Assembly (NCBI GenBank): GCA_021775455.1
Contig: JAJFHU010000008.1
Coordinates: 62,001 to 126,000 of the forward strand
Length of the DNA stretch: 64,000 bases
Source of the DNA: Hyphomicrobiales bacterium
GTDB taxonomy: Bacteria; Pseudomonadota; Alphaproteobacteria; Rhizobiales; Rhizobiaceae
Reading direction: 5' to 3'
Position 1 is the first letter of the stretch. Each line of letters begins with the position of its first letter. The notes beneath the pieces were generated by a model. The model worked only from the letters and a program-made list of their open reading frames with translations. It was not told the origin of the DNA and made no database searches. Below, piece by piece: positions 1-8,493 of this stretch. Made by a program: the position numbers and the translations under genes.

Positions 1-2
1 CG

Positions 3-935
3 AAAACCAAGCCGGGTGTTCGGTTGGTAAATTGCGCCCGTGGTGGCCTGATTGACGAAGAGGCGTTGGCTGAGGCATTGAAATCCGGTCATGTAGCGGG
101 CGCTGCTATTGATGTGTTTGCAACTGAACCCGCAACTGAGAATGTTCTGTTTCATATTCCGAATGTTGTGGCGACACCTCATCTTGGTGCTTCAACGATG
201 GAAGCGCAGGAAAATGTTGCAGTTCAAGTTGCTGAGCAAATGTCGGACTATCTGCTCAATGGAGCGGTAGTAAATGCACTCAACATGCCGGCCATATCTG
301 CTGAGGAAGCCCCAATCATTACGCCATGGGTGAAACTGGCCGAGCATTTGGGATCCTTTGTAGGACAAGTGAGTGATGATCCAGTCAAGGAAATCAATAT
401 TCTGTTTAATGGTGATGTTGCGGAGTTAAATACAAGCGCGCTTACAAGCGCAGTTCTAACCGGTTTTTTGAAATCCCAAATACCCGATGTGAACATGGTG
501 TCGGCCCTCATTATTGCCAAGGAAAGAGGAATCAAGCTTTCCGAAACAACCAGCGAGCAGACTGGCGTGTATGAAAGCTACATCAAGGTTTATGTTAAAA
601 CTGAGCGTAGCTCCAGGTCCATTGCCGGGACGGTTTTTTCTGACAAGAAACCTCGATTTATTCAAATAAAGGACATCAATCTTGACGCCGATGTGGGTCG
701 CAACATGCTCTACACTACCAATGAGGATGTTCCAGGCGTTATTGGTACGCTTGGCGCTATATTGGGAGATGCGGGTTTGAACATCGCTAATTTCAACCTG
801 GGTCGTGAAGCGCAGGGTGGTGATGCGATTGCGCTACTCTATCTCGATTCACCGGCTGATAGCGATACCGTGCAAAAACTGGTTGCAAGTGGAAAATTTC
901 AAAGAGCAGTACCGCTACAGTTCGAAGTCGATTAA
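3..935 (+). CDS. serA: D-3-phosphoglycerate dehydrogenase, C-terminal part (gene runs in from the left edge)
   Basis: First enzyme of serine biosynthesis: NAD-dependent oxidation of 3-phosphoglycerate to 3-phosphohydroxypyruvate, in the cytosol. The window opens inside the gene; the reading frame is open from base 3 with no start in sight. Visible are the end of the nucleotide-binding domain (VNCARGGLIDE), the catalytic histidine in TPHLGAST, the intervening ASB domain typical of long-type SerA, and a C-terminal ACT domain (about the last 75 residues, GVIGTLGAILGDAGLNIANF) that senses serine in this family. About 310 residues are present of an expected 525 or so. It converges on the SDR gene with an 18-base gap. 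The assignment is secure; only the N-terminal two fifths are missing. Confidence 0.95.
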   Translation, partial: KTKPGVRLVNCARGGLIDEEALAEALKSGHVAGAAIDVFATEPATENVLFHIPNVVATPHLGASTMEAQENVAVQVAEQMSDYLLNGAVVNALNMPAISAEEAPIITPWVKLAEHLGSFVGQVSDDPVKEINILFNGDVAELNTSALTSAVLTGFLKSQIPDVNMVSALIIAKERGIKLSETTSEQTGVYESYIKVYVKTERSSRSIAGTVFSDKKPRFIQIKDINLDADVGRNMLYTTNEDVPGVIGTLGAILGDAGLNIANFNLGREAQGGDAIALLYLDSPADSDTVQKLVASGKFQRAVPLQFEVD

Positions 936-953
936 AAAGTGCGTCTTTGGTTA

Positions 954-1763
954 TCAGACCAATTTGTGCATTGCGGCCATATCAGTTGAACCCACTTCAT
1001 CCAGAATTTTGCCACGTAGTTTTCGCATGCCACCAAGCCAGCGATCATAATTAGCCACTTTGAACTGCAGGTAATCGGCAACTTCAGGATGCGGGAGGAT
1101 AAGGAAGGTTTCTTCTTCAACCCCTTTGACTACGGCGTCCGCGAGTTGATCAGGCGTCATCACATCGCCAGCGTCGGTCGGTTTGTCCTCATACCCGATC
1201 ATTGGCGTTGCAATGTATTGGGGGCAGATGACGGAAACCCTGATGCCCTGTTTGCCGTGGGTTATGGAAAGCGATTCCGCAAATCCAAGTGCTGCATGCT
1301 TGGTGGCAGAGTAGGCGGCATCACCAATTTGGCTTAAGAGTCCTGCGGCTGAAACTGTGTTGAGGAAGTAACCTTCACCGCGTTCGATCATGGATGGCAG
1401 GAGTGCGCGAGCAGCATAAACGTGCGCCATGACGTGGATATCCCAGCATTTTTGCCAGACTTTGTTTGAGGCGGATGCTGAATGGTCAGGCTCCTCAAGA
1501 TAAAGCCCGGCATTTGAACAAAACATGTCGATTGGGCCGAAGTGAGCTTCGGTTTTTTTAACGAGTGTTTGTATGTCTTCTTCCTTCGTAACGTCACATG
1601 CCAACCCAAGTCCGCCGATTTCTTCAGCCATTTCCTTTGCTTTGGTTTCATGGAGGTCGGCGATGGCCACGTTGCCACCTTCCTTGCTGAATTTCCGGGA
1701 AAGCGCTGCTCCGATGCCGCTTGCACCGCCGGTAATCACTATGGTTTTGTCCCTGAGTTTCAT
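954..1763 (-). CDS. SDR family NAD(P)-dependent oxidoreductase
   Basis: A classical short-chain dehydrogenase of 269 residues. It shows the TGGASGIG dinucleotide-binding loop near the N-terminus, the CSNAG motif of the central strand, a catalytic serine in the LNTVSAAG stretch, and the YSATK catalytic Tyr-Lys pair. A longer reading frame extends upstream to 1913, but the ATG at 1763 is preceded by AGGGA at good distance and starts directly before the Rossmann fold, so the extra 50 residues are rejected. The substrate cannot be read from sequence. The C-terminal tail (SDR followed by about 40 residues rich in charged groups) resembles SDRs often annotated as acting on alcohols or ketones, but this is only an impression. 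Confidence 0.85.
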   Translation of the reverse strand: MKLRDKTIVITGGASGIGAALSRKFSKEGGNVAIADLHETKAKEMAEEIGGLGLACDVTKEEDIQTLVKKTEAHFGPIDMFCSNAGLYLEEPDHSASASNKVWQKCWDIHVMAHVYAARALLPSMIERGEGYFLNTVSAAGLLSQIGDAAYSATKHAALGFAESLSITHGKQGIRVSVICPQYIATPMIGYEDKPTDAGDVMTPDQLADAVVKGVEEETFLILPHPEVADYLQFKVANYDRWLGGMRKLRGKILDEVGSTDMAAMHKLV

Positions 1764-1959
1764 GCTTTGTATCCCTGTTTCATTGGCGGTTTTGACCATC
1801 TTACGCAAAAAACAGGTGATGGAAACAGGCCTCATTGCGTTCTTTGTTTGACTCTTCAAAACGGTTGATATTAATATAGAACAAAACAAGAACATAATTT
1901 TACCATGCGCCACAACACGAACATTGTAACGGCTTTGCGCTGCTGGTTTACGTTTCCTG

Positions 1960-2568
1960 TTGGTTGAAATGCCGTTGGGTGAGCATGTGATGATTGATTA
2001 TCAATCGCTTACATTTTCGCTGAAAGCGCATCCGATAAGCTTTTTACGTGCGGAACTTCACCGCCGACGCTTCGTTCGTAATGTTGAGTTGCGTGACATG
2101 CCAAGTGGCCAGACGGCAACCGTTGCAGGCTTGGTGCTGGTGCGTCAGCGCCCGGGTTCTGCCAAAGGAGTGATCTTTGAAACCATCGAAGATGAAACCG
2201 GTGTCGCCAATATCATTGTTTGGCCAAAGACATTTGAGAAGTATCGCAATCTTGTGTTGGGAAGCCGCTGTGTCGGCATTCGGGGCAAACTGCAAAATGT
2301 CGACAATGTCATTCATGTGGTGGCACACCATGTGGAAGATTTGACGCCGATGTTGTCCGTTCTGCATCAGTCAGACCAGTTGATTGAAAGCCTTGCCAAT
2401 GCAGATGAAGTGCGCCGGCCAGTGGAAGACGTTCGTCACATCGTCAAGCCGCGCTCACGTACACGAAAGCTTCTGCACGAAGCACCAAAACTGAAGCATG
2501 AATATGTTCACCGCGAACCGGACAGGGGTTTAAAAGAAGCATTGCCGAAGGGTCGTAATTTTCACTGA
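1960..2568 (+). pseudogene. dnaE2: dnaE2 remnant: C-terminal OB-fold end of error-prone DNA polymerase
   Basis: The 202 residues match what I know of the extreme C-terminus of DnaE2, the error-prone polymerase III alpha of the ImuA-ImuB-DnaE2 mutasome. They include a PLGEHV..DY..L..SLKAHP stretch, the OB-fold core SAKGVIFETIEDETGVANII followed by VWPK, the HVVAHHVEDL segment and the terminal RNFH typical of the family. A complete DnaE2 has about 1,080 residues; the PHP, palm, fingers and thumb domains are all absent. The frame is closed upstream by TAA at 1927-1929, and homology appears to begin at about 1965. No imuA or imuB lies nearby. I infer a deletion relic that can no longer make a polymerase. 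It overlaps the end of the convergent phosphodiesterase gene by 7 bases. Confidence 0.75.
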
Positions 2569-3317
2569 GCAATCCGGGTTTCGACGGAAAACCCGTTTGA
2601 GCCGTCATGCCGCAAAATCTGGTAGATTGGTGAAGCCTCCAGCCGTGGATGGTATTCCCCCTTGCGCAGCGTCGTGGAAACGGCAGTGGAAATAAAAGTG
2701 GGAATGCTGCCGATGTTTCCAGTAGTGGAGCGGTGAACGTGACCACAAAACAGGCCCATCACCCGACCTGTGTTCAATAATACTTCACGCAAATTTTGCA
2801 TTTCCGTCTCATCCCCGAAATGCATGGATTCCGGTCCAACTAAAACCTCAAATGGTGGGTGATGTGTAAACACCGCGATGGATCTGGTGTCATCCGCATC
2901 GATCATTTTGTTCAACTGTTTAATGCGGGTTGTGCAAAAGCTACCCTTGTTGCTGTCCGAATCAAGTGTATCCAGACAGATCAATCTCACGGGAAAATCA
3001 TCAATTGCAAAATCGGTAAATTCAGAATTTTCCTGAAGAAAGCCATATGACGAAAATGCTGATCGCATTTCAAGTCGCTCGTCCTTGTTGCCAACCATCG
3101 CAAACACCGGCGCTTTGGCTTTCGAAAGAATTCCCGTCGCCGTTTCGTATTCGTCCTGACGGCCATTATGAACGATATCGCCGGTATGGATGATCAAATC
3201 CGGTTGCGGATCAAGATTGTTGATGTCGGTGATTACTGCTTCGAAGTCGCGAATTCTTTGGTCGGAATCTTCCGTGTCCAGCGCGATGTGAGTGTCGGAG
3301 ATCTGGGCAATAATCAT
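2562..3317 (-). CDS. Metallophosphoesterase, CpdA-like (class III cyclic-nucleotide phosphodiesterase family)
   Basis: Calcineurin-like phosphoesterase of 251 residues, with the metal-binding blocks in order: SDTHI (DxH), HTGDIVHNG (GD), GNKDER, THHPPF and GHVHRS (GHxH). CpdA proteins hydrolyse 3',5'-cAMP in the cytosol. In this copy the usual GNHD block reads GNKDE, so the histidine that protonates the leaving group is a lysine; activity may be altered. The ATG at 3317 is used; a TTG six bases upstream is possible. It lies 10 bases behind sat in the same direction and is probably co-transcribed with it, but nothing in the sequence links cAMP to sulfur metabolism. Another substrate, such as a different phosphodiester, is possible. 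Confidence 0.75.
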   Translation of the reverse strand: MIIAQISDTHIALDTEDSDQRIRDFEAVITDINNLDPQPDLIIHTGDIVHNGRQDEYETATGILSKAKAPVFAMVGNKDERLEMRSAFSSYGFLQENSEFTDFAIDDFPVRLICLDTLDSDSNKGSFCTTRIKQLNKMIDADDTRSIAVFTHHPPFEVLVGPESMHFGDETEMQNLREVLLNTGRVMGLFCGHVHRSTTGNIGSIPTFISTAVSTTLRKGEYHPRLEASPIYQILRHDGSNGFSVETRIAQ

Positions 3318-3327
3318 GATCAAAAAA

Positions 3328-4500
3328 TTACTTCAAACTTGCATAATAACTTCGAAGGATTTCCACAACTTCCGGTCGACTAAATTCCGAAGGGATTTCA
3401 ATCCCTTCTTCCAGCATTCTTCGCTGTTCTGTGCCTGATACGGAAATATGATGCTCCGGATCATGCGGACAGGTCTTGCCCGTGGCCATGCCGTAACACT
3501 TTTTGCAAAAAAAGGTGATGCCTATTTTCAAAGGCTGCGTGACAAGTGCACCATCCCACAACTTGTCGAAAATGTTTTGCGCATCAAAGGGGCCATAATA
3601 ATCGCCGACACCTGCATGGTCACGACCGACGATCAAATACGAACACCCAAAGTTTTGGCGGATAAGTGCGTGCAGCAATGCTTCGCGTGGCCCTGCATAG
3701 CGCATTTCAATCGGATATCCCGCCTGTACGATGGTGTCCGGGCGAAAATAATTGTCAATCATCGCCTGAATTGCCTCGGTTCGCACTTCCGCGGGAATAT
3801 CGCCGGGCTTTAGCGCGCCCAATACCTGATGAATGAATACACCATCGGTTACTTCAATCGCAATTTTTGCAAGATGCTCATGGCTGCGATGCATTGGATT
3901 GCGGGTCTGAAATGCGGCGACCTTTGACCAGCCTTTTTTCTCAAATAGCGCTCTTGATTCCAGGGGGCGCAAGTATAGATCGGGGTACTTCCCGGGATAT
4001 TCACCCTCAGAAAGAACGCGAACCGTACCGCCAAGGTTTACCGGTTGTTGTTCCTTCACATTCAGGACACCGGGATGATCGGAATCAGTTGTCTTGTAAA
4101 CGCTCTGGCATTCATGATCCTTGTCAATTTTGTAAAGTTCATCGACCACCATAGTGGCGAGAATTTCGTCGCTTTCACCATCACAAAGCGCAACTTCGTC
4201 ACCAACATTCAGGCTGTCTGCCAAGTCCTGACTAATGGAAAGCGTAATTGGAATGGGCCAGAATGTTCCGTCAGCAAGCTTCATGTCATCGCAGACACCG
4301 CGCCAATCGGCCTCTCCCATGAATCCGGTTAGCGGCGTGTAGGCACCCATGCCCAACATGAAAACATCGGAAACTTCGCGACTGGTCAGCGAGACCTTCC
4401 TAAGAACCTTTGCCCTTTCAATTTCGCTTGCCCGAATTTCTTCTGTGACCAGGAGAGGGAGGACCTTTTCAGAACCGTGAGGAGGTACGAGATTCGACAT
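3328..4500 (-). CDS. sat: Sulfate adenylyltransferase (ATP sulfurylase)
   Basis: Single-chain ATP sulfurylase of 390 residues, the usual size for the bacterial Sat of sulfur oxidisers. The N-terminal PUA-like domain is followed by the catalytic domain with [13 protein letters not shown] (the QxRNPxHxxHE nucleotide motif), GRDHAG, and a C-terminal part with cysteine and histidine ligands ([17 protein letters not shown]). It interconverts APS plus pyrophosphate with ATP plus sulfate. Together with the aprMBA genes on the same strand it most likely runs towards ATP, completing sulfite oxidation, rather than assimilating sulfate as CysDN does. A GGAAGG ribosome site precedes the ATG. It is separated from the apr genes by a 158-base gene of opposite strand and probably has its own promoter. 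Confidence 0.95.
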   Translation of the reverse strand: MSNLVPPHGSEKVLPLLVTEEIRASEIERAKVLRKVSLTSREVSDVFMLGMGAYTPLTGFMGEADWRGVCDDMKLADGTFWPIPITLSISQDLADSLNVGDEVALCDGESDEILATMVVDELYKIDKDHECQSVYKTTDSDHPGVLNVKEQQPVNLGGTVRVLSEGEYPGKYPDLYLRPLESRALFEKKGWSKVAAFQTRNPMHRSHEHLAKIAIEVTDGVFIHQVLGALKPGDIPAEVRTEAIQAMIDNYFRPDTIVQAGYPIEMRYAGPREALLHALIRQNFGCSYLIVGRDHAGVGDYYGPFDAQNIFDKLWDGALVTQPLKIGITFFCKKCYGMATGKTCPHDPEHHISVSGTEQRRMLEEGIEIPSEFSRPEVVEILRSYYASLK

Positions 4501-4810
4501 TTTTACCTTCCAAATTGGCGCAAAATTTCATTTCATGAATATTTGCCTGTTAACTCTTGATATCATTAGAACCAATTACCAGCGGCATTGGAACCAATTG
4601 CGACCTAATCAAGAGACATTAAGTCAATTTCCCCACAAAAACATGCACTTATACCATGCATAACACACCGGTAGAAATGTCTGCAGGTCTTTTCAAGCAC
4701 GCCTCAAACGTGTATAAATCATCTGGAAAAACCCAATCTACTTTGCTTGGAAAATTTTGCATTTATGGCATTTAAGGGTTTTAAGTTTGGTACGATTTTT
4801 TAGGTGTTCC
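4501..4810. other. Divergent intergenic region between sat and a small gene
   Basis: 310 bases without a credible gene. The sequence is AT-rich and must carry the promoter of sat on the minus strand and of the small plus-strand gene. The only structured element I see is the tandem GAACCAATTRC repeat at 4569-4601. No riboswitch or terminator hairpin is evident. Confidence 0.6.
4569..4601. repeat. Tandem 11-base direct repeat GAACCAATTRC upstream of sat
   Basis: GAACCAATTAC at 4569-4579 and GAACCAATTGC at 4591-4601 are identical except for one transition and lie 22 bases apart start to start, about two helical turns. They sit 70-100 bases upstream of the sat start codon. Repeated half-sites on one face of the helix are typical of activator or repressor binding sites. 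The regulator is not identifiable; the function is inference. Confidence 0.35.
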
Positions 4811-4969
4811 ATGAGCGAGAAAAAACCCGTCAAGAAAGTTCCAGAAGGCAAGACCCGCTACTTCAAAACGCGTCAGATGAAGCCTACCGATAAAGGTTAC
4901 ATCGGATACGAAACGATTTGGGAACCATTTCAAAAAGAAGTAAAATATAAAACCCCAAAACGCCCATAG
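4811..4969 (+). CDS. Small basic hypothetical protein (52 residues)
   Basis: A short lysine-rich protein beginning MSEKKPVKKVPEGKTRYF, with several aromatic residues towards the end (YIGYETIWEPFQ) and the basic tail KYKTPKRP. The ATG at 4811 follows AGGTG at suitable distance, while the longer frame from 4757 has no such signal. It is alone on the plus strand between sat and the slyD/apr genes. I do not recognise a family. The high charge, with no membrane segment or signal peptide, suggests a cytosolic protein that could bind nucleic acid or a larger complex, but this is not supported further. Confidence 0.55.
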   Translation: MSEKKPVKKVPEGKTRYFKTRQMKPTDKGYIGYETIWEPFQKEVKYKTPKRP

Positions 4970-5010
4970 AACTTCTGAAATTCTGGATCATATAACGTAA
5001 AAGCGCATAA

Positions 5011-5547
5011 TCAGTTGATAGGGTGTGCCTTAACACCAAATATCATTGCCTCATCCAGATGGGCAGCGTCTTTATCCTTTGCACCGGCCTCTATTTCTTC
5101 GTTGGTGGCGTTGCGCACAGTCAAAATCTCCAGGGTAAAAACGACGTCTCGACCACACAGGGGATTGTTGCCGTCGACGGTTAAACTCTTGTCATCTATC
5201 CGTGTGACGATGAAATTCTTAACCTCTCCTTTTTCGTTTTCCATTCCGATGGTAGTGCCGATCTCCCGGTACTCTTCAGGGACGTTTTCAATTAGATCGG
5301 TAAAAACCAGTGATTCGTCCCGGGGACCAAAAATCTGGTTGCAATCAATCGGCACGTCGATGACATCACCCACAGTCTTGCCTTCCAATTCTTCAAGCAC
5401 CTGCGGAGCCAACACATCATTGTGGCCGTGAACATAGCTTATGGGGAACTCGACGGTACTGAGCACTTGGCCAGACTTGGAATCCGTTACCCGATAGGTA
5501 AGTTCAACCAGCATTTCGTCTGTGATTCTGTCACTCATGTCACTCAT
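5011..5547 (-). CDS. FKBP-type peptidyl-prolyl isomerase, SlyD-like
   Basis: A 178-residue SlyD-family protein. The FKBP fold is seen in the N-terminal strand (VELTYRVTDSKSGQVL), followed by the YVHGHNDVLAPQVLEELEGK stretch, which corresponds to the ligand-binding helix of SlyD (HG..n.i.gle.aLeGk), then an insert-in-flap domain and the return strand FTLEILTVRNAT. SlyD proteins are prolyl isomerases and chaperones of the cytosol, and E. coli SlyD also carries nickel; the His/Cys-rich nickel tail is missing here. It lies 19 bases downstream of the NTF2-sized gene and in line with aprMBA. That placement suggests a role in folding or maturation of the Apr proteins, which is inference from position only. 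Confidence 0.8.
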   Translation of the reverse strand: MSDMSDRITDEMLVELTYRVTDSKSGQVLSTVEFPISYVHGHNDVLAPQVLEELEGKTVGDVIDVPIDCNQIFGPRDESLVFTDLIENVPEEYREIGTTIGMENEKGEVKNFIVTRIDDKSLTVDGNNPLCGRDVVFTLEILTVRNATNEEIEAGAKDKDAAHLDEAMIFGVKAHPIN

Positions 5548-5566
5548 CTACAGTGGATCAAAACAC

Positions 5567-5917
5567 TTAAAATATTGAGGCACCAAATATTCTCGACTCA
5601 TCGTCATCATATCCAAGGACGAGCCGACCCAACCACTCGCCTTCTCGTTTAGTGCTGCGTTGCCGGTAAAGTACCGTCACATGTTCACCTCTACGAATAA
5701 TTCCAAGTTCGTCAAATTCTTCAGACAGGTTCCGGGTCAACTCGCTCGTTGCAAATTGCCTGCCAACTTCAATCTCATTCAAACCCAACATTAGCGATGG
5801 TGAAAAGTTTTTGACGAAGTCTGCGTAGTTACCTTCATTTGAACTTCTGATCAGGTCACGCCACATCGGATTTGCCAGGGCCATAATTTCTTCATCGCTC
5901 TTTTCGACGATGTTCAT
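5567..5917 (-). CDS. Hypothetical protein in the apr gene group, NTF2-like size
   Basis: A 116-residue acidic protein without signal peptide or membrane segment. Starting at MNIVEK (ATG at 5917, with AAAGG eight bases before it), it opens with helices of the kind MALANPMWRDLIRSSNEGNYADF and closes with strands (HVTVLYRQRSTKREGEW, GRLVLGYDDDESRIF). This helix-then-beta order and length suit an NTF2/SnoaL-like fold, but I cannot name a family. It is read in the same direction as aprMBA and the slyD-like gene, downstream of a strong hairpin behind aprA. A role tied to sulfite oxidation is plausible only by context. Confidence 0.6.
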   Translation of the reverse strand: MNIVEKSDEEIMALANPMWRDLIRSSNEGNYADFVKNFSPSLMLGLNEIEVGRQFATSELTRNLSEEFDELGIIRRGEHVTVLYRQRSTKREGEWLGRLVLGYDDDESRIFGASIF

Positions 5918-5967
5918 CGTTGAACCTTTCTTGTCTAGCAAAATGCTAATTGGCGTTGCGCGAAGAG

Positions 5968-6005
5968 TTAAGCCGCAGCATATGCAATTGCAAGCTGCGG
6001 CTTAA
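5968..6005 (-). terminator. Strong hairpin downstream of aprA (attenuator or processing stem)
   Basis: A perfect 12-bp inverted repeat, TTAAGCCGCAGC at 5968-5979 and its reverse complement at 5994-6005. The 14-base loop itself contains the palindrome TGCAATTGCA. It lies 35 bases behind the aprA stop codon. There is no T-run on the minus-strand side, so it is not a textbook rho-independent terminator. It may instead protect the aprMBA transcript 3' end or dampen reading into the two downstream genes. Confidence 0.55.
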
Positions 6006-6039
6006 TCTCAAGCTCGGTTTTTATCCGGTGTTGAAAAAA

Positions 6040-7974
6040 TTATGCAGCCCGGCTCGTTTTTTTCGTTATTTTCTTTTTCTTTGCCAGTGCCTTTTTGACT
6101 GGTTTTTCTTCATCTTCATCAACCAGGTGATAGCATGGTGCTTTTTCCATAGTGTATTCCCCGGTTTCCGGATCGCGGCGCGAAACGGTGAGAACGTGCC
6201 AGTTCTCGTCATCCAGTTTCATGGCATCACCCCGGTAGTAATAGCCAGGCCAACGGGTTTCTTTGCGGAAAAGTGTATGCTGTGTAACACATTCAGCGGT
6301 GCGATGGCGGTGTTTCAATTCCCACGCACGCAGCAACTCATGAAGATCCTTGGTCCCGAGCAATTCAAGATCTTCTTCCATGATTTTCAGCTTCTTCAAA
6401 CCGATGTGGAGAAGCTTCTCGTTCGTCATGTAGCTGACAGTCACGCCGCCACAATATTCATCCATCAACTTTTGCAATCGATCAAGGCCCTGCTTGGGGT
6501 TGATGTAGCTTGGGCTAACGGTGCCGGCCACGATTTCATTGCGATAGGTCTTGTAGTGATCCATCGGTTTGAAAATCTCGGTTTTTCTTTCCTTGATCTG
6601 CTTGTCGTTGACTATGATGCCTTCTGCTTTTCCATCATCAATATACTGGCAGGCGGCCTTTGCAGCCAATCGACCTTCGGTAAATGATCCCGAAGAAAAT
6701 GCATGAGGTGTACCACCGACAGCATCGCCAGCGCCGAAAAGACCTTCAATCGTCATCATGCGATTGTAGCCCCAGAAATACTCAGGTGGTGAAACATCCT
6801 CAGGTCCGCTTGCCCAACCTCCAGCGCCGGTAGCATGAGATCCCATTACATAGGGTTCGGAAGTAGTCAGTTCCGGGTTTTCGTTTTTCGGGTCGACATC
6901 CGTTGCCGCCCAAAGCACTGCTTGACCAACGGTCATTCCAAGGAAGTTTTCCCAACCTACTTCCTCAAGGTGGGGATCCTGGAAAGCATGCATGGTGACC
7001 ATGTGGATAGGGCCGCGACCTGCATTTACTTCGCTGATTATGGCATGATTTCGCAGGCAGGTTGGAATAGGCCTGTGGGTCCTGTGGGACAATTCGGGGT
7101 CCAAATATTCCTTGCCGACCATTTTTTGGAGCGCCGGAAACCATTTGGATTCATACTCTTCACCCATTCCGTTTTGAGTGTAGGTTTTCAAGTGCAGGAA
7201 GTAGGCTCCCACCGGCCCGTATCCATCCTTAAATCGGGCCAGCACGATACGATTTTCCATTTGGGTCATCTTGGCGCCAGCATTGATCATCAGACCATAG
7301 GCTGATCCGGACGACCAAGGTGCATACCAAACGCGACCAGCGCCTTCACCGACTGAACGCGGTTTGAAAATATTGGATGCGCCACCGGCGGCAACGATAA
7401 CTGTTTTAGACTTGAAGACGTGATAGTTACCAGTACGCACGTTAAATCCAACAGCACCAGCGATCCGGTTATCTTTCGCTTCATCATGTAACAGGTGTGT
7501 TACGCAAATCCGGTTGTAGACTATGTCAGCTGACTTTTTGGCCGCTTCTGCCACGATGGGTTTGTAGGATTCTCCGTGAATCATGATCTGCCATCGTCCT
7601 TCCCGCAGATATGTCCCGGTGTTGGGGTTCTTCATAATGGGTAAGCCCCAGTCCTCGAACTGATGTACTGTGGAATCAACATGCCGTGCCATATCGAATA
7701 GCAGATCTTCACGAACCAGACCCATCAGGTCGATGCGTGCGTAGCGAACATGATCTTCAGGGTTATTTTCACCCCATCGGGTGCCCATGTAACAGTTGAT
7801 AGCGTAAAGGCCCTGAGCGACAGCACCTGAGCGATCAATATTCGCTTTTTCAGCGACAACGATCTTTTTATCCTGGCCCCAAAAGCGTGCCTCCCAAGCA
7901 GCACCGCTTCCGCCAAGTCCTCCACCAACGACAAGAACGTCGATATTGTCTTCAGTAATCGTTTTGCGAGCCAT
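6040..7974 (-). CDS. aprA: Adenylylsulfate reductase, alpha subunit
   Basis: FAD-containing catalytic subunit of APS reductase, 644 residues, the full length for AprA. The N-terminal FAD motif VVGGGLGGSGAAWEA is followed by the conserved stretches SGAVAQGLYAINCYMG, GRWQIMIHGESYK and GDAVGGTPHAFSSGSFTEGR. In sulfur oxidisers the enzyme joins sulfite and AMP to form APS and passes two electrons to AprB. The C-terminus ends in a run of lysines (KKALAKKKKITKKTS), which is longer and more basic than I would expect. The start codon overlaps the aprB stop as TAATG, indicating translational coupling. Function is confident. The oxidative direction is inferred from the neighbouring aprM and sat and the absence of qmo and dsr genes within this window. 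Confidence 0.96.
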   Translation of the reverse strand: MARKTITEDNIDVLVVGGGLGGSGAAWEARFWGQDKKIVVAEKANIDRSGAVAQGLYAINCYMGTRWGENNPEDHVRYARIDLMGLVREDLLFDMARHVDSTVHQFEDWGLPIMKNPNTGTYLREGRWQIMIHGESYKPIVAEAAKKSADIVYNRICVTHLLHDEAKDNRIAGAVGFNVRTGNYHVFKSKTVIVAAGGASNIFKPRSVGEGAGRVWYAPWSSGSAYGLMINAGAKMTQMENRIVLARFKDGYGPVGAYFLHLKTYTQNGMGEEYESKWFPALQKMVGKEYLDPELSHRTHRPIPTCLRNHAIISEVNAGRGPIHMVTMHAFQDPHLEEVGWENFLGMTVGQAVLWAATDVDPKNENPELTTSEPYVMGSHATGAGGWASGPEDVSPPEYFWGYNRMMTIEGLFGAGDAVGGTPHAFSSGSFTEGRLAAKAACQYIDDGKAEGIIVNDKQIKERKTEIFKPMDHYKTYRNEIVAGTVSPSYINPKQGLDRLQKLMDEYCGGVTVSYMTNEKLLHIGLKKLKIMEEDLELLGTKDLHELLRAWELKHRHRTAECVTQHTLFRKETRWPGYYYRGDAMKLDDENWHVLTVSRRDPETGEYTMEKAPCYHLVDEDEEKPVKKALAKKKKITKKTSRAA

Positions 7975-8453
7975 TAATAATACACTCCCAGCTTCATTTT
8001 GAGTTTGTTTGACTTCAGGGTGTGTACGTCGCCTTCGTCCATTCGAATATATTTTGGTTCACTGTAAAGGTGTTGACTATTCCGCATATCCTCGGTGGGG
8101 CCAGAAACATCCTTCAATTGAGGAATATATTCACCCCAGGGTTTTGTTGTGATCGGTGACAAGAAGTTCTTTTCAGTGCCGTCCCGGAACTTGATTTTCC
8201 AGGATATCGTGCCTTTTTCTTCTTCTCGGAGAACGCGGACACTATGCCCAAGTGGCGCGAAGTCTGCGTACCCACGGACGTCAATCGCATTTTGCGGGCA
8301 CGCTTTAACGCAGGAATAACACTCCCAGCACATATCCGGTTCGATGTTATATGCGCGGCGATATGTTGGATCGATATGCATGATATCGGACGGGCAAATA
8401 TCAACGCAGTGGCCGCAGCCGTCGCATCTGGTCATGTAGACAAAGGTTGGCAT
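7974..8453 (-). CDS. aprB: Adenylylsulfate reductase, beta (iron-sulfur) subunit
   Basis: Electron-transfer subunit of 159 residues. Two [4Fe-4S] ligand sets are visible near the N-terminus: CDGCGHCVDICPSDIM and CWECYSCVKACPQNAIDV. The remaining half is the beta-rich segment and the C-terminal tail that wraps around AprA in known structures. It transfers electrons from the FAD of AprA towards the membrane partner. It lies between aprM (40 bases upstream) and aprA (overlapping by one base), in the order aprM-aprB-aprA known from sulfur-oxidising bacteria. Confidence 0.96.
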   Translation of the reverse strand: MPTFVYMTRCDGCGHCVDICPSDIMHIDPTYRRAYNIEPDMCWECYSCVKACPQNAIDVRGYADFAPLGHSVRVLREEEKGTISWKIKFRDGTEKNFLSPITTKPWGEYIPQLKDVSGPTEDMRNSQHLYSEPKYIRMDEGDVHTLKSNKLKMKLGVYY

Positions 8454-8493
8454 CTAGGATTCCTTGGTAATTGGCGTAAATTAGGTGATTTGT

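Noticed and set aside
1764-1913. N-terminal extension of the SDR protein by 50 residues
   Set aside because: The extra sequence is not Rossmann-like, and a good ribosome site precedes the internal ATG at 1763.
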